Of a stretch of 64,000 nt of DNA, positions 42,944-52,019 are shown one piece after another; position 1 is the first letter of the stretch, and the number at the start of each line of letters is the position of its first letter. The stretch is taken from assembly GCA_965227875.1 (NCBI GenBank), contig OZ245783.1, positions 3,596,001 to 3,660,000 of the forward strand. The letters run 5' to 3'. A model generated the notes under the pieces. The model did no database searches and was not told where the DNA came from. It saw only the letters and a program-made list of their open reading frames with translations. The DNA comes from G965227875 sp965227875 (GTDB taxonomy: Bacteria > Pseudomonadota > Alphaproteobacteria > Rhizobiales > JAJFHC01). Position numbers and translations under genes: made by a program.

Positions 42944-43969
42944 ATGAAGCGGGCCTTCATCACCGGTGTTCTCGGTCAGGACGGCGCCTACCTCAGTCGC
43001 TACCTCCTTGAAAAGGGCTACAGCATTCGCGGGGGCGTCCGCCCCGGCGGCAAGCGGGATACCTGGCGGCTCGACTATTTTGGCATCACCGATGAGATCG
43101 AATTCGTTGAACTCGATCTTGGCGACCGGGACCAAGTCGATGCCGTCGTCGACGAACACAGGCCAGATGAGTTCTACAATCTCGCTGCCCAGAGTTTCGT
43201 TGCCCGTTCCTTCGAAGAACCGGTCTACACCAGCCAGGTAGATGGCATCGGCGTCCTCTACATCCTCGAAGCGATCCGCCAGAACTCACCTGAGACCAAG
43301 TTTTACCAGGCCTCCAGTTCCGAGATTTTCGGCCGCGTCCACGGTGTGGTCCAGGACGAAACGACGCCGTTCTACCCGGTCAGTCCCTATGGCGTGGCCA
43401 AGCTCTTCGGCCATTGCATGACCATCAACTACCGCGAGGCCTACGGGCTCTATGCCTGTTCGGGCATCTTCTTCAACCACGAGTCGCCGTTGCGCGGCAT
43501 CGACTACGTCACCCGCAAGATCACCGACGGCCTCGCCCGGGTGAAGCTCGGTCAGCTCGACGTGCTTTCCATGGGCAATCTCGACGCCCGCCGCGACTGG
43601 GGATTCGCTGGCGACTATGTCGAACTCATGCACCTGATGCTGTCGCAGTCCGATGTCGAGGACTATGTCGTCGCCACCGGCGAAACCCACTCGGCGCGCG
43701 AATTTGCCGAACTCGCCGGCCAGGCCATCGGCATGGATATCGAATGGGAAGGCGAGGGAATCGACCGCAAGGGCATCGACAGGAAAACCGGCAATGTCGT
43801 GATCGATGTCGACACGAAATTCTACCGCCCGACCGACGTCGCGGAGATCCGCGGGTCGTCGCAGCGAGCGGCGGAAAAGCTCGGTTGGCAGGCGAAGCTG
43901 CCGTTCGAGGACCTTGTCGACATGATGGCGCAGGCGGACTTCGACCGTGTTCGCGACGAACTGGCCTGA
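42944..43969 (+). CDS. gmd: GDP-mannose 4,6-dehydratase
   Basis: A 341-residue extended SDR. FITGVLGQDGAYLSRYLLEK contains the GxxGQDG NADP motif diagnostic of Gmd; SSSEIFG and YPVSPYGVAKLFGH carry the catalytic Ser/Glu and Tyr-x3-Lys; FYRPTDVAEIRGSSQRA is the typical C-terminus. It makes GDP-4-keto-6-deoxymannose. No GDP-fucose synthase, Rmd reductase or other enzyme for this intermediate follows; the perosamine-synthase-like aminotransferase at 37333 is the best candidate to use it. ATG 42944 is preceded by GGGGGAC. Confidence 0.9.
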   Translation: MKRAFITGVLGQDGAYLSRYLLEKGYSIRGGVRPGGKRDTWRLDYFGITDEIEFVELDLGDRDQVDAVVDEHRPDEFYNLAAQSFVARSFEEPVYTSQVDGIGVLYILEAIRQNSPETKFYQASSSEIFGRVHGVVQDETTPFYPVSPYGVAKLFGHCMTINYREAYGLYACSGIFFNHESPLRGIDYVTRKITDGLARVKLGQLDVLSMGNLDARRDWGFAGDYVELMHLMLSQSDVEDYVVATGETHSAREFAELAGQAIGMDIEWEGEGIDRKGIDRKTGNVVIDVDTKFYRPTDVAEIRGSSQRAAEKLGWQAKLPFEDLVDMMAQADFDRVRDELA

Positions 43970-43981
43970 GGATATCGGAAC

Positions 43982-44539
43982 ATGACGTCCCGGACGCCAG
44001 CGACACCACAGCAGGATGAGACACTCGAGTCTGCGCGTGTGCGCCTGGAGCCATTTGCCGAACGGCACCTGACCCCCGAATATGTCGCCTGGCTCAACGA
44101 TCCTGTCGTGACCCGGTTCAGCGAGCAACGCTTCCGCAGCCACACACTGGACACCTGCCGCGCTTATGTTGCCGGCGTCGCGGCCGGGCCGGGATGGCTC
44201 TGGGCTATTGTCTCCAAGACGGACGGCACGCATATCGGCAATATCGCAATATCCGTCGACCCGAACCACTGCGTCGCCGATGTCAGCATTCTCATCGGCG
44301 AAAAGTCCGTCTGGGGCCGGGGCTTCGGCCTCGAGGCCTGGAACCTCGTTCTCGATTTTGCCCTGGATCGCCTGCGGATGCGCAAGGTCACCGCCGGAAC
44401 GCTCGCCTGCAACCATGCAATGCTCTCCATCATGCGGCGCAGCGGAATGACCGAGGAGGGCCGCCGGATCCGCCAGTGCCTTGTCGAGGGCGAAGAGGTC
44501 GATGTCGTCTACTACGGATTGTTCCGGTCCGGGTCGTGA
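43982..44539 (+). CDS. GNAT acetyltransferase (RimJ-like), candidate PseH
   Basis: A 185-residue Gcn5-related N-acetyltransferase. VRLEPFAERHLTPEYVAWLN is the usual start, IGEKSVWGRGFGLEAW holds the Q/RxxGxG/A acetyl-CoA motif (here RGFGLE) and SIMRRSGMTEEGRRIRQ the last motif. It is 12 bases after gmd and most likely co-transcribed. The pse pathway needs a GNAT (PseH) to acetylate the 4-amino group; none is adjacent to pseC-pseI, so this is the only candidate in the window. An amino sugar made from the Gmd product is an alternative substrate. Confidence 0.75.
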   Translation: MTSRTPATPQQDETLESARVRLEPFAERHLTPEYVAWLNDPVVTRFSEQRFRSHTLDTCRAYVAGVAAGPGWLWAIVSKTDGTHIGNIAISVDPNHCVADVSILIGEKSVWGRGFGLEAWNLVLDFALDRLRMRKVTAGTLACNHAMLSIMRRSGMTEEGRRIRQCLVEGEEVDVVYYGLFRSGS

Positions 44540-44774
44540 TCGAGGGGAAGAATACGTCCTCTGGTGACAAGATATGTCGAAACCGGCAGATCTGCCCCGG
44601 TCAATCCTGACGAATTCGGCACGTTCGATAGCGTAGAGTCAAAAGACTGGTGGCTTTCGTTTGACTGAATAGATGAAGTCGCCGTGTATTTGCTTGTGCG
44701 CAGTGCACAAAAAAATGAAACCGCGGACATGGTTTTACGCTATATAGTCCGGCGGAATAACAGGAGCCGTCCCC

Positions 44775-45977
44775 GTGTATTTCGTCAGAGAAAGCGCCCG
44801 GTTGTATGTCCGCGGCGCCTCCCGTTCGCATTTGGGTCTCGTCGCGGCCCTGGCCTTCCTGATTGCGTTGGCCGGTCCGGCGTCGCTTGTCCGGGCCCAG
44901 TCTTCTGCCAATGCGAAGGCACCCGCCGAAACGGCACAAGCCGGCCCGCCCGCCTCGCTGGTGCGGGTCGACGAGGTGCGCCGCGAACCGCTCGCCCAGA
45001 CCGTGCCGGTGATCGGCCGGCTGGTGGCGCGCCGGGCGGGCTCCGTCGCCGCGCGCATCGCCGGTCCGGTGAAGCGGTTCTCCGTGGACGTCGGCGACAG
45101 GGTGTCGGACGGCGACGTGATCGCCGAGCTCTATCCCGAAACCATGCAGGCCGAATTGGCCGTGGCCGGCAGCCGGGTCGTCGAGGCCAAGGCTGATCTC
45201 GTCACCGCCCGGGCCGAAACCGCGCTCGCCCGCCAGGAACTGGCCCGCATCGAGGGCCTGCGCAAGTCCGTCGCCTTTCCCCAGGGCCGGTTCGAGGACG
45301 CCCGCCAGAAAGTCGCCGTCGCCGAGGCCAAGGTGTCGCGGGCCCGGGCCGCCATCGCCGCCACCGAGGCGTCCCTGCGCCTGGCCGAGCTCAATCTCTC
45401 TTACGTGCAGATCCGCGCGCCTTACGACGGCGTGGTGATCCGGCGCATGACCGAGGCCGGCGCCTATGTGCGGGCCGGCGACGCCATGGTGCAGATCGTC
45501 GGCGACCGGTCGCTCGAGGTCGAGGCCGACGTGCCCTCCCTGCGGATCTCCGGTCTGCCGCCCGAAAGCCGGGTCGCCATCGAACTCGAGGACGGCCGCC
45601 GGTTCGACGCCTCCGTCCGGGCGATCCTGCCAACGGAGAACCCGCTCACGCGGACCCGCACCGTCCGGTTCGTGCCGCGCTTCGACGACGGGACACGCAA
45701 CCTCGCCGATTCCCAGACGGTCACCGTGCATGTCCCCGTCGGCGAACGCCGCGAGGTGGTGACGGTCCACAAGGACGCCATCATCCGCAGCCTCCAGGGC
45801 AGCATGGTCTTCGTCGTCGAGGAGGGCAAGGCCAACCCGCGGCCCGTGCGCATGGGCGAGGCAGCGGGCGGGCGCATAGAGGTGCTCGACGGGCTCGCGC
45901 CGGGCGACAAGGTCGTCGTGCGCGGCAATGAGCGCCTGCAGCCGGGCGCGCCGGTGCGCATAGACGGCGGCGCCTGA
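44775..45977 (+). CDS. RND efflux periplasmic adaptor (membrane fusion protein)
   Basis: A 400-residue HlyD/AcrA-type adaptor. The N-terminal hydrophobic segment (AALAFLIALAGPASLVRA) is a signal or anchor. GPVKRFSVDVGDRVSDGDVIAEL is the first lipoyl half, a coiled-coil hairpin follows (about 115-190), then LNLSYVQIRAPYDGVVI as the second lipoyl half, and beta-barrel and membrane-proximal domains. GTG 44775 has AGGAG 8 bases upstream. Its stop overlaps the start of the RND pump. No outer-membrane factor is in the window. Confidence 0.9.
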   Translation: MYFVRESARLYVRGASRSHLGLVAALAFLIALAGPASLVRAQSSANAKAPAETAQAGPPASLVRVDEVRREPLAQTVPVIGRLVARRAGSVAARIAGPVKRFSVDVGDRVSDGDVIAELYPETMQAELAVAGSRVVEAKADLVTARAETALARQELARIEGLRKSVAFPQGRFEDARQKVAVAEAKVSRARAAIAATEASLRLAELNLSYVQIRAPYDGVVIRRMTEAGAYVRAGDAMVQIVGDRSLEVEADVPSLRISGLPPESRVAIELEDGRRFDASVRAILPTENPLTRTRTVRFVPRFDDGTRNLADSQTVTVHVPVGERREVVTVHKDAIIRSLQGSMVFVVEEGKANPRPVRMGEAAGGRIEVLDGLAPGDKVVVRGNERLQPGAPVRIDGGA

Positions 45978-48900
45978 TGGACCTGATCCGCGTCTCGATC
46001 GACCGGCCCATCGCCATCATTTCGGCGGTGCTGATGGTCGTCCTGTTCGGCCTCGTCGCCCTGCGGACGATCCCGATCCAGCTTGCGCCGGACGTTAACA
46101 AGCCGGTCATCACCATCGACACCAACTGGGTCGGCGCCGCGCCGGCCGAGGTCGAGCGCGAGATCACCAACCGCCAGGAAGAGGTCCTCAAGGGCATCAC
46201 CGGCCTCGTCGACATCACCAGCCGGTCCGAACAGGGCAGGGCCCAGGTCACGCTGGAGTTCGACATCGGCACCAACATGGACCGCGCCCTTCTGCTCGTG
46301 TCCAACAGGCTCGACCGCGTCAGCGGCTATCCCGACGAGGTTGACGAACCGACCCTGTCCACGGCCGGCGCCGAAGACCGGCCCATCGCCTGGTTCATCG
46401 TCACCCGTGCGGAAGGAAACGACCGTCCGATCCACGAATATGGCGAGTTCATGGAGGATGTCGTCCAGGAACGCCTCGAGCGGGTCCCGGGCGTCAGCCG
46501 GGTCAACGTCTATGGCGGCAGCGAGCGCGAGATGGAGGTCGTCGTCCGTCCCGAGGCTCTCGCCCGTTACGGGCTCAACGTCAGCACCGTGGTGGACAGG
46601 CTGCGCGCCGCCAACGCCTCCGTAAGCGCCGGCAACGTGGACGAGGGCAAGCGGCGCTATGTGGTGCGCACGGAGGCCGAACTCAACACGGTCGAGGACG
46701 TACGTGCCGTGGTCCTGCGCTCCGAGCGGGATTCGGCCACCGGCCGGCTCGCGCGCGTCACCGTTGGCGACGTGGCCGACGTGAACATCAGTTTCAAGGA
46801 AGCCACCTCCAACATCCGCATGCTCGGCCGCCAGGCGCTCGCCATGAACGCCCTGCGCCAGACGGGCGCCAACGTCATCGAGACGATGGATCATATCAGC
46901 AAGGCGTTGGAGGAGCTCCGCACCACCGCCTTCGCCGAACAGGACCTCGTCGTCCAGCAGGTCTATGACGAGACGGTCTACATCAACTCCGCCGTGGATC
47001 TGGTGACCCAGAACATCTGGGTCGGCGGCATGCTCGCCGCCATAATCCTGATGGTCTTCCTGAGATCCTGGCGCGCGACGCTGGTCGTCTCCCTGTCGAT
47101 TCCCGTTTCGGTGATCGGCTCGTTCGTCGCCATGGCGGCCCTGGGCCGGTCGCTCAATGTCATCTCGCTGGCCGGCATCGCGTTCGCCGTGGGCATGGTC
47201 GTCGATGCCGCCATCGTCGTCCTCGAGAACATCTACCGCCTGCGCGAACAGGGCCATCCCGCACACGTGGCGGCATATCGCGGCGCCGCCCAGGTCTGGG
47301 GCGCGGTTCTGGTTTCGGCGCTCACCACGGTCATGGTCTTCATCCCCATCCTCATCATGGAATTGGAGGTTGGCCAGCTCTTCCGCGACATCGCCGTCGC
47401 GATCTCCGTATCGGTCCTGCTGTCGCTGCTGGTGTCCGTCACCGTTCTGCCTGCCCTGGCGAGTTATCTTCTCGTCGATCGCAACGCCGCGCCGCCGGCC
47501 GCGCTGCGCCGGGTGGGGGCGGTTCTCCTGGCCCCGCTGCGGTTCCTTGGCCGCGCGGTCGCGTACGTGGTGGACTCCTTCGCGCACGCCTTCGTCAGCA
47601 CGGTCCAGGCTTTCGTGCGCCTTGTCACGACGAGTTCCGTCGCGGCGTTTCTCGTGGTGGCCGCGGTTTCGACTGTTGCGGGGTTCGGCGCCTACACCTA
47701 TTTGCCCAAGCTTGAATACCTGCCCAACGGCAACCGCAACCTCATGTTCGGCATCGTCATTCCGCCACCGGGCTACAACCTCGAAACGATGACAGAAATC
47801 GCCAAAGGCATCGAGACCGCAACCCGCCATCTCTGGGAAGAGGTCTCCGGGCCCGAGGCGGCGCCCGACGAACCGCCCAAGCTCGAACGCTTCTTCTTCG
47901 TCGCCTTCCGTGCCACGACCTTCATCGGTGCGGTCGCCTCAGATCCCTCCCGGGCGAGCGAACTCAAGCCGGTGCTCGCTGCGCCGGTGTTCCGCGAACC
48001 CGGGACCTTCGCGCTGATCAACCAGCTCTCGCTGTTCGCCCGCGGCATCGGCGGGTCCAAGAAGGTCGAACTCGACATTTCTGGCCCGGATCTCAACCAG
48101 ATCCTCTCCGTCGCCCAGCGCGCCATGGGCCGCGTGGCGGGCGCGCTGCCGCGTGAGCAGGGCAACCAGTTCCGGCCGGTCCCCGGTCTCGAACTGGGCG
48201 CACCGGAGATCCGGATCGTGCCCGACCGTCTCAAGCTGGCCGACAACGGCGTGTCGGCGCGCGAACTCGGCCTCAGCATCGACGCATTCAACGACGGTCT
48301 GCGGGTGGCCGAGGTCACCGTGGAAGGCAAGCGCATCGACCTTACGCTCAAGGGACCGACCAACGACATCGGGCGGACCCAGGGCATCGGGGCGCTGCCC
48401 GTCGTGACGGCGCAGGGCATGATCCTGCCCACATCGTCCCTCGCCAATGTCGACCTGACGGCGGGACCGACCGAAATCCGCCACCGCGAGCGCAGCCGGA
48501 CGGTGACGCTCGACATCGTGCCGACGGACCGCCTGTCGCTCGAGGAGGCGGTGGAGATCATCCGCGACCAGGTGGTCGCACCGATCCTCGCCGAGGGCGT
48601 CCCCCCCGGGGTCAAGCTCAACATCGCCGGCACGGCCAACAAGCTCGACGTCACCCGAAAGGCGATGCAGTGGGATCTCATGCTCGCCATCGTGATCGTC
48701 TATCTCGTCATGGCGGTCCTGTTCGAAAGCTTCGTCTACCCGCTCATCATTCTCCTCTCGGTTCCGCTGGCCGCGGCCGGCGGCGTGGCGGGGCTCGCGG
48801 TCCTCAACCAGTTCTATTTCCAGCCCCTCGACATGCTGACGCTCCTGGGGTTCGTCATTCTGATCGGCATCGTCGTCAACAACGCGATCCTGCTGGTGCA

Positions 48901-49213
48901 CCAGACCCTCTATCTCGTGAGGGAGGAAAGCCTCGAGCCCGTGCAGGCGATCCGCGAGGCGACGAAGAATCGCATCCGTCCGATCTTCATGTCCACGCTG
49001 ACCTCCGTCTTCGGAATGCTGCCGCTCGTATTCTTTCCCGGGGCGGGTTCGGAGCTCTATCGCGGTCTCGGCTCGGTCGTGATCGGCGGGCTGGCCATGT
49101 CCGCATTGCTGACATTGCTCATCATCCCGCCGATGCTGTCGCTTGTCGTGGCGCCCATGGAAGCCCGTGCACGGCGCAAGAAGGACGCCGCCGAAGCCGC
49201 GATTGCGGAATAG
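45977..49213 (+). CDS. RND efflux transporter (AcrB/MdtB-like)
   Basis: A 1078-residue resistance-nodulation-division pump with the repeated layout of 12 transmembrane helices and two large periplasmic loops. The N-terminus SIDRPIAIISAVLMVVLFG is the first helix, GMVVDAAIVVLENIYR contains the proton-relay aspartate of TM4 (a single Asp rather than the Asp-Asp of AcrB), and GFVILIGIVVNNAILLVHQ is the TM10 motif. It is translationally coupled to the adaptor (TGATG). Substrates cannot be inferred; hydrophobic drugs or bile-type compounds are usual for the HAE group. Confidence 0.92.
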   Translation: MDLIRVSIDRPIAIISAVLMVVLFGLVALRTIPIQLAPDVNKPVITIDTNWVGAAPAEVEREITNRQEEVLKGITGLVDITSRSEQGRAQVTLEFDIGTNMDRALLLVSNRLDRVSGYPDEVDEPTLSTAGAEDRPIAWFIVTRAEGNDRPIHEYGEFMEDVVQERLERVPGVSRVNVYGGSEREMEVVVRPEALARYGLNVSTVVDRLRAANASVSAGNVDEGKRRYVVRTEAELNTVEDVRAVVLRSERDSATGRLARVTVGDVADVNISFKEATSNIRMLGRQALAMNALRQTGANVIETMDHISKALEELRTTAFAEQDLVVQQVYDETVYINSAVDLVTQNIWVGGMLAAIILMVFLRSWRATLVVSLSIPVSVIGSFVAMAALGRSLNVISLAGIAFAVGMVVDAAIVVLENIYRLREQGHPAHVAAYRGAAQVWGAVLVSALTTVMVFIPILIMELEVGQLFRDIAVAISVSVLLSLLVSVTVLPALASYLLVDRNAAPPAALRRVGAVLLAPLRFLGRAVAYVVDSFAHAFVSTVQAFVRLVTTSSVAAFLVVAAVSTVAGFGAYTYLPKLEYLPNGNRNLMFGIVIPPPGYNLETMTEIAKGIETATRHLWEEVSGPEAAPDEPPKLERFFFVAFRATTFIGAVASDPSRASELKPVLAAPVFREPGTFALINQLSLFARGIGGSKKVELDISGPDLNQILSVAQRAMGRVAGALPREQGNQFRPVPGLELGAPEIRIVPDRLKLADNGVSARELGLSIDAFNDGLRVAEVTVEGKRIDLTLKGPTNDIGRTQGIGALPVVTAQGMILPTSSLANVDLTAGPTEIRHRERSRTVTLDIVPTDRLSLEEAVEIIRDQVVAPILAEGVPPGVKLNIAGTANKLDVTRKAMQWDLMLAIVIVYLVMAVLFESFVYPLIILLSVPLAAAGGVAGLAVLNQFYFQPLDMLTLLGFVILIGIVVNNAILLVHQTLYLVREESLEPVQAIREATKNRIRPIFMSTLTSVFGMLPLVFFPGAGSELYRGLGSVVIGGLAMSALLTLLIIPPMLSLVVAPMEARARRKKDAAEAAIAE

Positions 49214-49214
49214 C

Positions 49215-49239
49215 GGCCGGCAGTCGCGCCTTTCCGGCC
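49215..49239 (+). terminator. Possible terminator hairpin after the RND pump
   Basis: GGCCGG (49215-49220) and CCGGCC (49234-49239) can pair with a 13-base loop, one base after the RND stop codon. A T-rich stretch begins about 10 bases later. A weak candidate. Confidence 0.35.
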
Positions 49240-49302
49240 TGATCACGTTGTGGTTTAGTTTTCCCCGTCCTCCGGACCGGGAGGTGAACCGGGACGTCCG
49301 CA

Positions 49303-50004
49303 ATGCAGTTCATCAATCCAGCCGCCCTCGAAAAGGCGCAGTACCGAACCTTCCGGGCAACGAAACCTTACCCCTGGGTCAGCCTAGAGAACGTCTTCCA
49401 GGAAGATGCCTTCACCAGTCTGCTTCGCGACCTGCCCGACGTCGGCAAGTTCGACAAGCGATTCGGGTACCTCCGGGGCAACGGCCAGAAGAGCCACGAC
49501 CGGTACTCCCTGCAGTACGAAGCCGGTGTCGCGGTTCCCGACATCTGGAGAGACTTCGTCGAAGAACTCAACGGGCGGGAATACATCGGTTTTCTGGAAG
49601 AGCTGTTCCGCGCCAGGGACATCTATCTCGACGTCTACTGGTACTACACCCCGGCAGGTTGCTCTGTGTCGCCGCATTGCGACCACCTGAACAAGCTCGG
49701 CGCGCAGATCTTCTACCTGAACGACGAGACCGACTGGGACGAGGACTGGGGCGGCCAGACGCTGATTCTCGACGACCAGCGCCGCATGTCGCGGAAGTCC
49801 GCACCGGAGTTCGGGGATTTCCATGCCGAGCACGCGCCGCCGGCAACCGGCAACCGATCGCTCATCTTCGCGCGAACGCGCCACTCTTGGCACGGCGTGC
49901 GCGAGATAACCTGCCCGGAGGGCAGACTGCGCAAGATCCTTCTGGCGACCATCAAGTCCGCGAGCCGGTGGGAGATCCTCCGGAGGCGCTACGACTGGTG
50001 GTGA
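49303..50004 (+). CDS. 2-oxoglutarate/Fe(II)-dependent oxygenase
   Basis: A 233-residue cupin-fold oxygenase of the prolyl-4-hydroxylase-like (2OG-FeII_Oxy_3) type. His125-x-Asp127 in SPHCDHLNK and His197 in RHSWHGV give the iron triad, and Arg208 or Arg210 is available to bind 2-oxoglutarate. SPHCDHLNKLGAQIFYLN is a pattern found in capsular/LPS-associated and tail-lysine oxygenases. Start ATG 49303, 89 bases after the RND pump. Substrate unknown; it converges with the patatin gene. Confidence 0.85.
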   Translation: MQFINPAALEKAQYRTFRATKPYPWVSLENVFQEDAFTSLLRDLPDVGKFDKRFGYLRGNGQKSHDRYSLQYEAGVAVPDIWRDFVEELNGREYIGFLEELFRARDIYLDVYWYYTPAGCSVSPHCDHLNKLGAQIFYLNDETDWDEDWGGQTLILDDQRRMSRKSAPEFGDFHAEHAPPATGNRSLIFARTRHSWHGVREITCPEGRLRKILLATIKSASRWEILRRRYDWW

Positions 50005-50023
50005 GATCTGGTCCCGGGGGCGT

Positions 50024-51073
50024 TCAGATTTCGCCCGAGACGCGGGTTGCGCGGAAATAATCCGCCAGGTCGAAACTCGATTCCCGGCCGATCTTGTCCG
50101 CGTTGGTGTCCAGCCAGCTCTCCGCAGCGCGCCGGCCGATGTCGCGCAGATGGCTCAGAAAGCGCCATTCCGCATTCAGCTTGCTCGACGCGTCGAGGGC
50201 GACGAGTTCGTCGCTCGCCTCCAGCAGGTGCATGCGTATCCGCTTGTAGCGGTCGCGGTCGAGGTCTTCCGACTCGATGAGCCGGGTCACGAATTCGATC
50301 GCCCGCAGTTCCTTCGTCAGCGAGGCGTTGAACGTGATCTCGTTCATCCGGTTCAGGATCTCGCGCGAGGAGACCGGCGTGCTCTTGCGTTCCACCGGAT
50401 TGATCTGGACCAGGAGGATGTCGTCGGACCGGCATTCGTAGAAAAACGGGTAGAGCACGGGATTGCCCATGAAACCGCCGTCCCAGTAGGGCACGCCGTC
50501 GATTTCCACGGCCCGGAACAGAAGCGGCAGGCAGGACGAGGCCATGACGGAATCCGCGCTGACCTCGTGGCCGCTGAACACCTTGCCGCGACCGGTGTGC
50601 ACGTTGGTGGCCGAAATGAATAGCTTGATCTCTCGGCAGTCGCGGACCCTTTCGAAGTCGACCCTGCTCTCCAGCAGGTCCCGCAACGGGTTGATGCCGG
50701 CGGGGTTGAAGTCGTAGGGCGAGGCGACCCGGGTGAGGAGGTCGAACCAGATATAGGCCGGGTTGTGGTCGAGACTGTAGTTGCCGAGCCAGATGTCGAG
50801 GGGAGACCGCTGAATGGGGCTGGCGCGGCCGATCTCGGATATGGCCTTCCAGAACCCGTCGAGCGCCTCGCGCGCGCCGTCATTGCCGCCCCGGACGAAA
50901 CCGTCGGCCAGGACGACGGCATTGACCGCGCCTGCGCTCGTTCCGCTGATCGCTTCGAACGACAGCCTTCCGTCTTCCAGCAGCCGGTCGAGTACGCCCC
51001 AGGTGAACGCGCCATGGGCGCCGCCGCCCTGCAGTGCAAGGTTGACCGTCCGGGCCTGTTGTCCGCCGCTCAT
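50024..51073 (-). CDS. Patatin-like phospholipase (RssA/YlbK type)
   Basis: A 349-residue cytosolic acyl hydrolase. The oxyanion-hole motif GGGAHGAF lies at 16-23, the nucleophile elbow is GTSAG with Ser46, and the catalytic aspartate is Asp198 in WDGGFMGNP, giving the Ser-Asp dyad. No signal peptide. Such enzymes hydrolyse phospholipid or other acyl esters; in PHB producers some patatins are linked to storage granules. It is followed (upstream) by the 3-hydroxybutyrate dehydrogenase gene, 21 bases away, so the two may form an operon on the minus strand. Confidence 0.88.
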   Translation of the reverse strand: MSGGQQARTVNLALQGGGAHGAFTWGVLDRLLEDGRLSFEAISGTSAGAVNAVVLADGFVRGGNDGAREALDGFWKAISEIGRASPIQRSPLDIWLGNYSLDHNPAYIWFDLLTRVASPYDFNPAGINPLRDLLESRVDFERVRDCREIKLFISATNVHTGRGKVFSGHEVSADSVMASSCLPLLFRAVEIDGVPYWDGGFMGNPVLYPFFYECRSDDILLVQINPVERKSTPVSSREILNRMNEITFNASLTKELRAIEFVTRLIESEDLDRDRYKRIRMHLLEASDELVALDASSKLNAEWRFLSHLRDIGRRAAESWLDTNADKIGRESSFDLADYFRATRVSGEI

Positions 51074-51094
51074 GTCATCGACACCGGCGACGGG

Positions 51095-51889
51095 TCACTG
51101 GGCCGTCCATCCGCCATCTATCGAAATGTTCGCGCCCGTGATCTGGGCCGCGGCGTCCGAACACAGGAAGAGCGCGGTCTCGGCCACCTGTTCCACCGTG
51201 ACGAAGGCCCTGGTCGGCTGGGCCGCGAGCAGGACATCCCGCTTGACCTCCTCCTCGGTGATGCCGCGGGCCTTGGCCGTGTCCGGGATCTGCTTCTCGA
51301 CGAGCGGGGTCAGCACATAACCCGGCGAGATCGCGTTGCAGGTGACCCCGTGCTCGGCCGTCTCGAGCGCTACGGTCTTGGTCAGGCCGACCAGTCCGTG
51401 CTTGGCCGAGACGTAGGCGGTCTTGAACGGCGAAGCGACGAGCGAATGGGCCGACGCGATATTCACGATGCGTCCCCAGCCCGCCTGCTTCATTTCCGCC
51501 GCGGTCAGCCTGATCGTGTGAAACGACGACGACAGGTTCAGCGCCATGATGAGATCCCACTTCGCGACGGGGAACTCCTCGACAGGGGAAACATGCTGGA
51601 TGCCGACATTGTTGACCACGATGTCGACGCGGCCGAATTCCCTGCGGGCGGTCTCGACCATCTTCTCGATGTCGTCCGGGTCGGACATGTCGGCGCCGGA
51701 AAAGACCACCTCCGTCCCGGATCGCGCGACGTCGGCCCGGACGGGCTCGTTCTCCTCCGTCGAACCCAGTCCGTTGATCATGACGTTGGCGCCGGCTCCG
51801 GCCATGGCACGGGCGATGCCAAGGCCGATGCCCGAAGTCGAGCCGGTGACGATGGCGCTTCGGCCGGCGAGGGGAGAGGTATCTGGCAT
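51095..51889 (-). CDS. bdhA: D-3-hydroxybutyrate dehydrogenase (SDR)
   Basis: A 264-residue classical SDR oxidising D-3-hydroxybutyrate to acetoacetate with NAD. The TGSTSGIG motif (15-22), Ser146, Tyr159 and Lys163 form the nucleotide site and catalytic triad. AHSLVASPFKTAYVSAKHG and GYVLTPLVEKQIPD are the blocks that separate PHB-degradation BdhA enzymes from other SDRs. The gene is first in a probable bdhA-patatin unit and is preceded by a CTGC-N3-GCAG palindrome. Confidence 0.92.
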   Translation of the reverse strand: MPDTSPLAGRSAIVTGSTSGIGLGIARAMAGAGANVMINGLGSTEENEPVRADVARSGTEVVFSGADMSDPDDIEKMVETARREFGRVDIVVNNVGIQHVSPVEEFPVAKWDLIMALNLSSSFHTIRLTAAEMKQAGWGRIVNIASAHSLVASPFKTAYVSAKHGLVGLTKTVALETAEHGVTCNAISPGYVLTPLVEKQIPDTAKARGITEEEVKRDVLLAAQPTRAFVTVEQVAETALFLCSDAAAQITGANISIDGGWTAQ

Positions 51890-51935
51890 GACACTGTTCC
51901 GGTTTGTGGATTGATGCTGTCATGCAACATAATTG

Positions 51936-51946
51936 CTGCAATGCAG
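51936..51946. promoter_or_regulatory. PhaR-like operator (CTGC-N3-GCAG) upstream of bdhA
   Basis: CTGCAATGCAG at 51936-51946 is a perfect palindrome around one central base and fits the published PhaR binding consensus CTGC-N3-4-GCAG. It is 47-57 bases before the bdhA start codon in an AT-rich promoter-like stretch with further TGCA motifs (51921-51953). Confidence 0.6.
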
Positions 51947-52019
51947 TATGCAAGTGTCGCGCTGAGGTCGCGTCGCCTGCGTCACGCACAGTTGATTTCG
52001 CGAACGGCAGTCTCGTGGA

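Noticed and set aside
45464..49303. Long minus-strand frames (788 and 454 codons) opposite the RND genes
   Set aside because: They are complements of the RND adaptor and pump genes; composition is Asp/His/Arg-rich without any domain.
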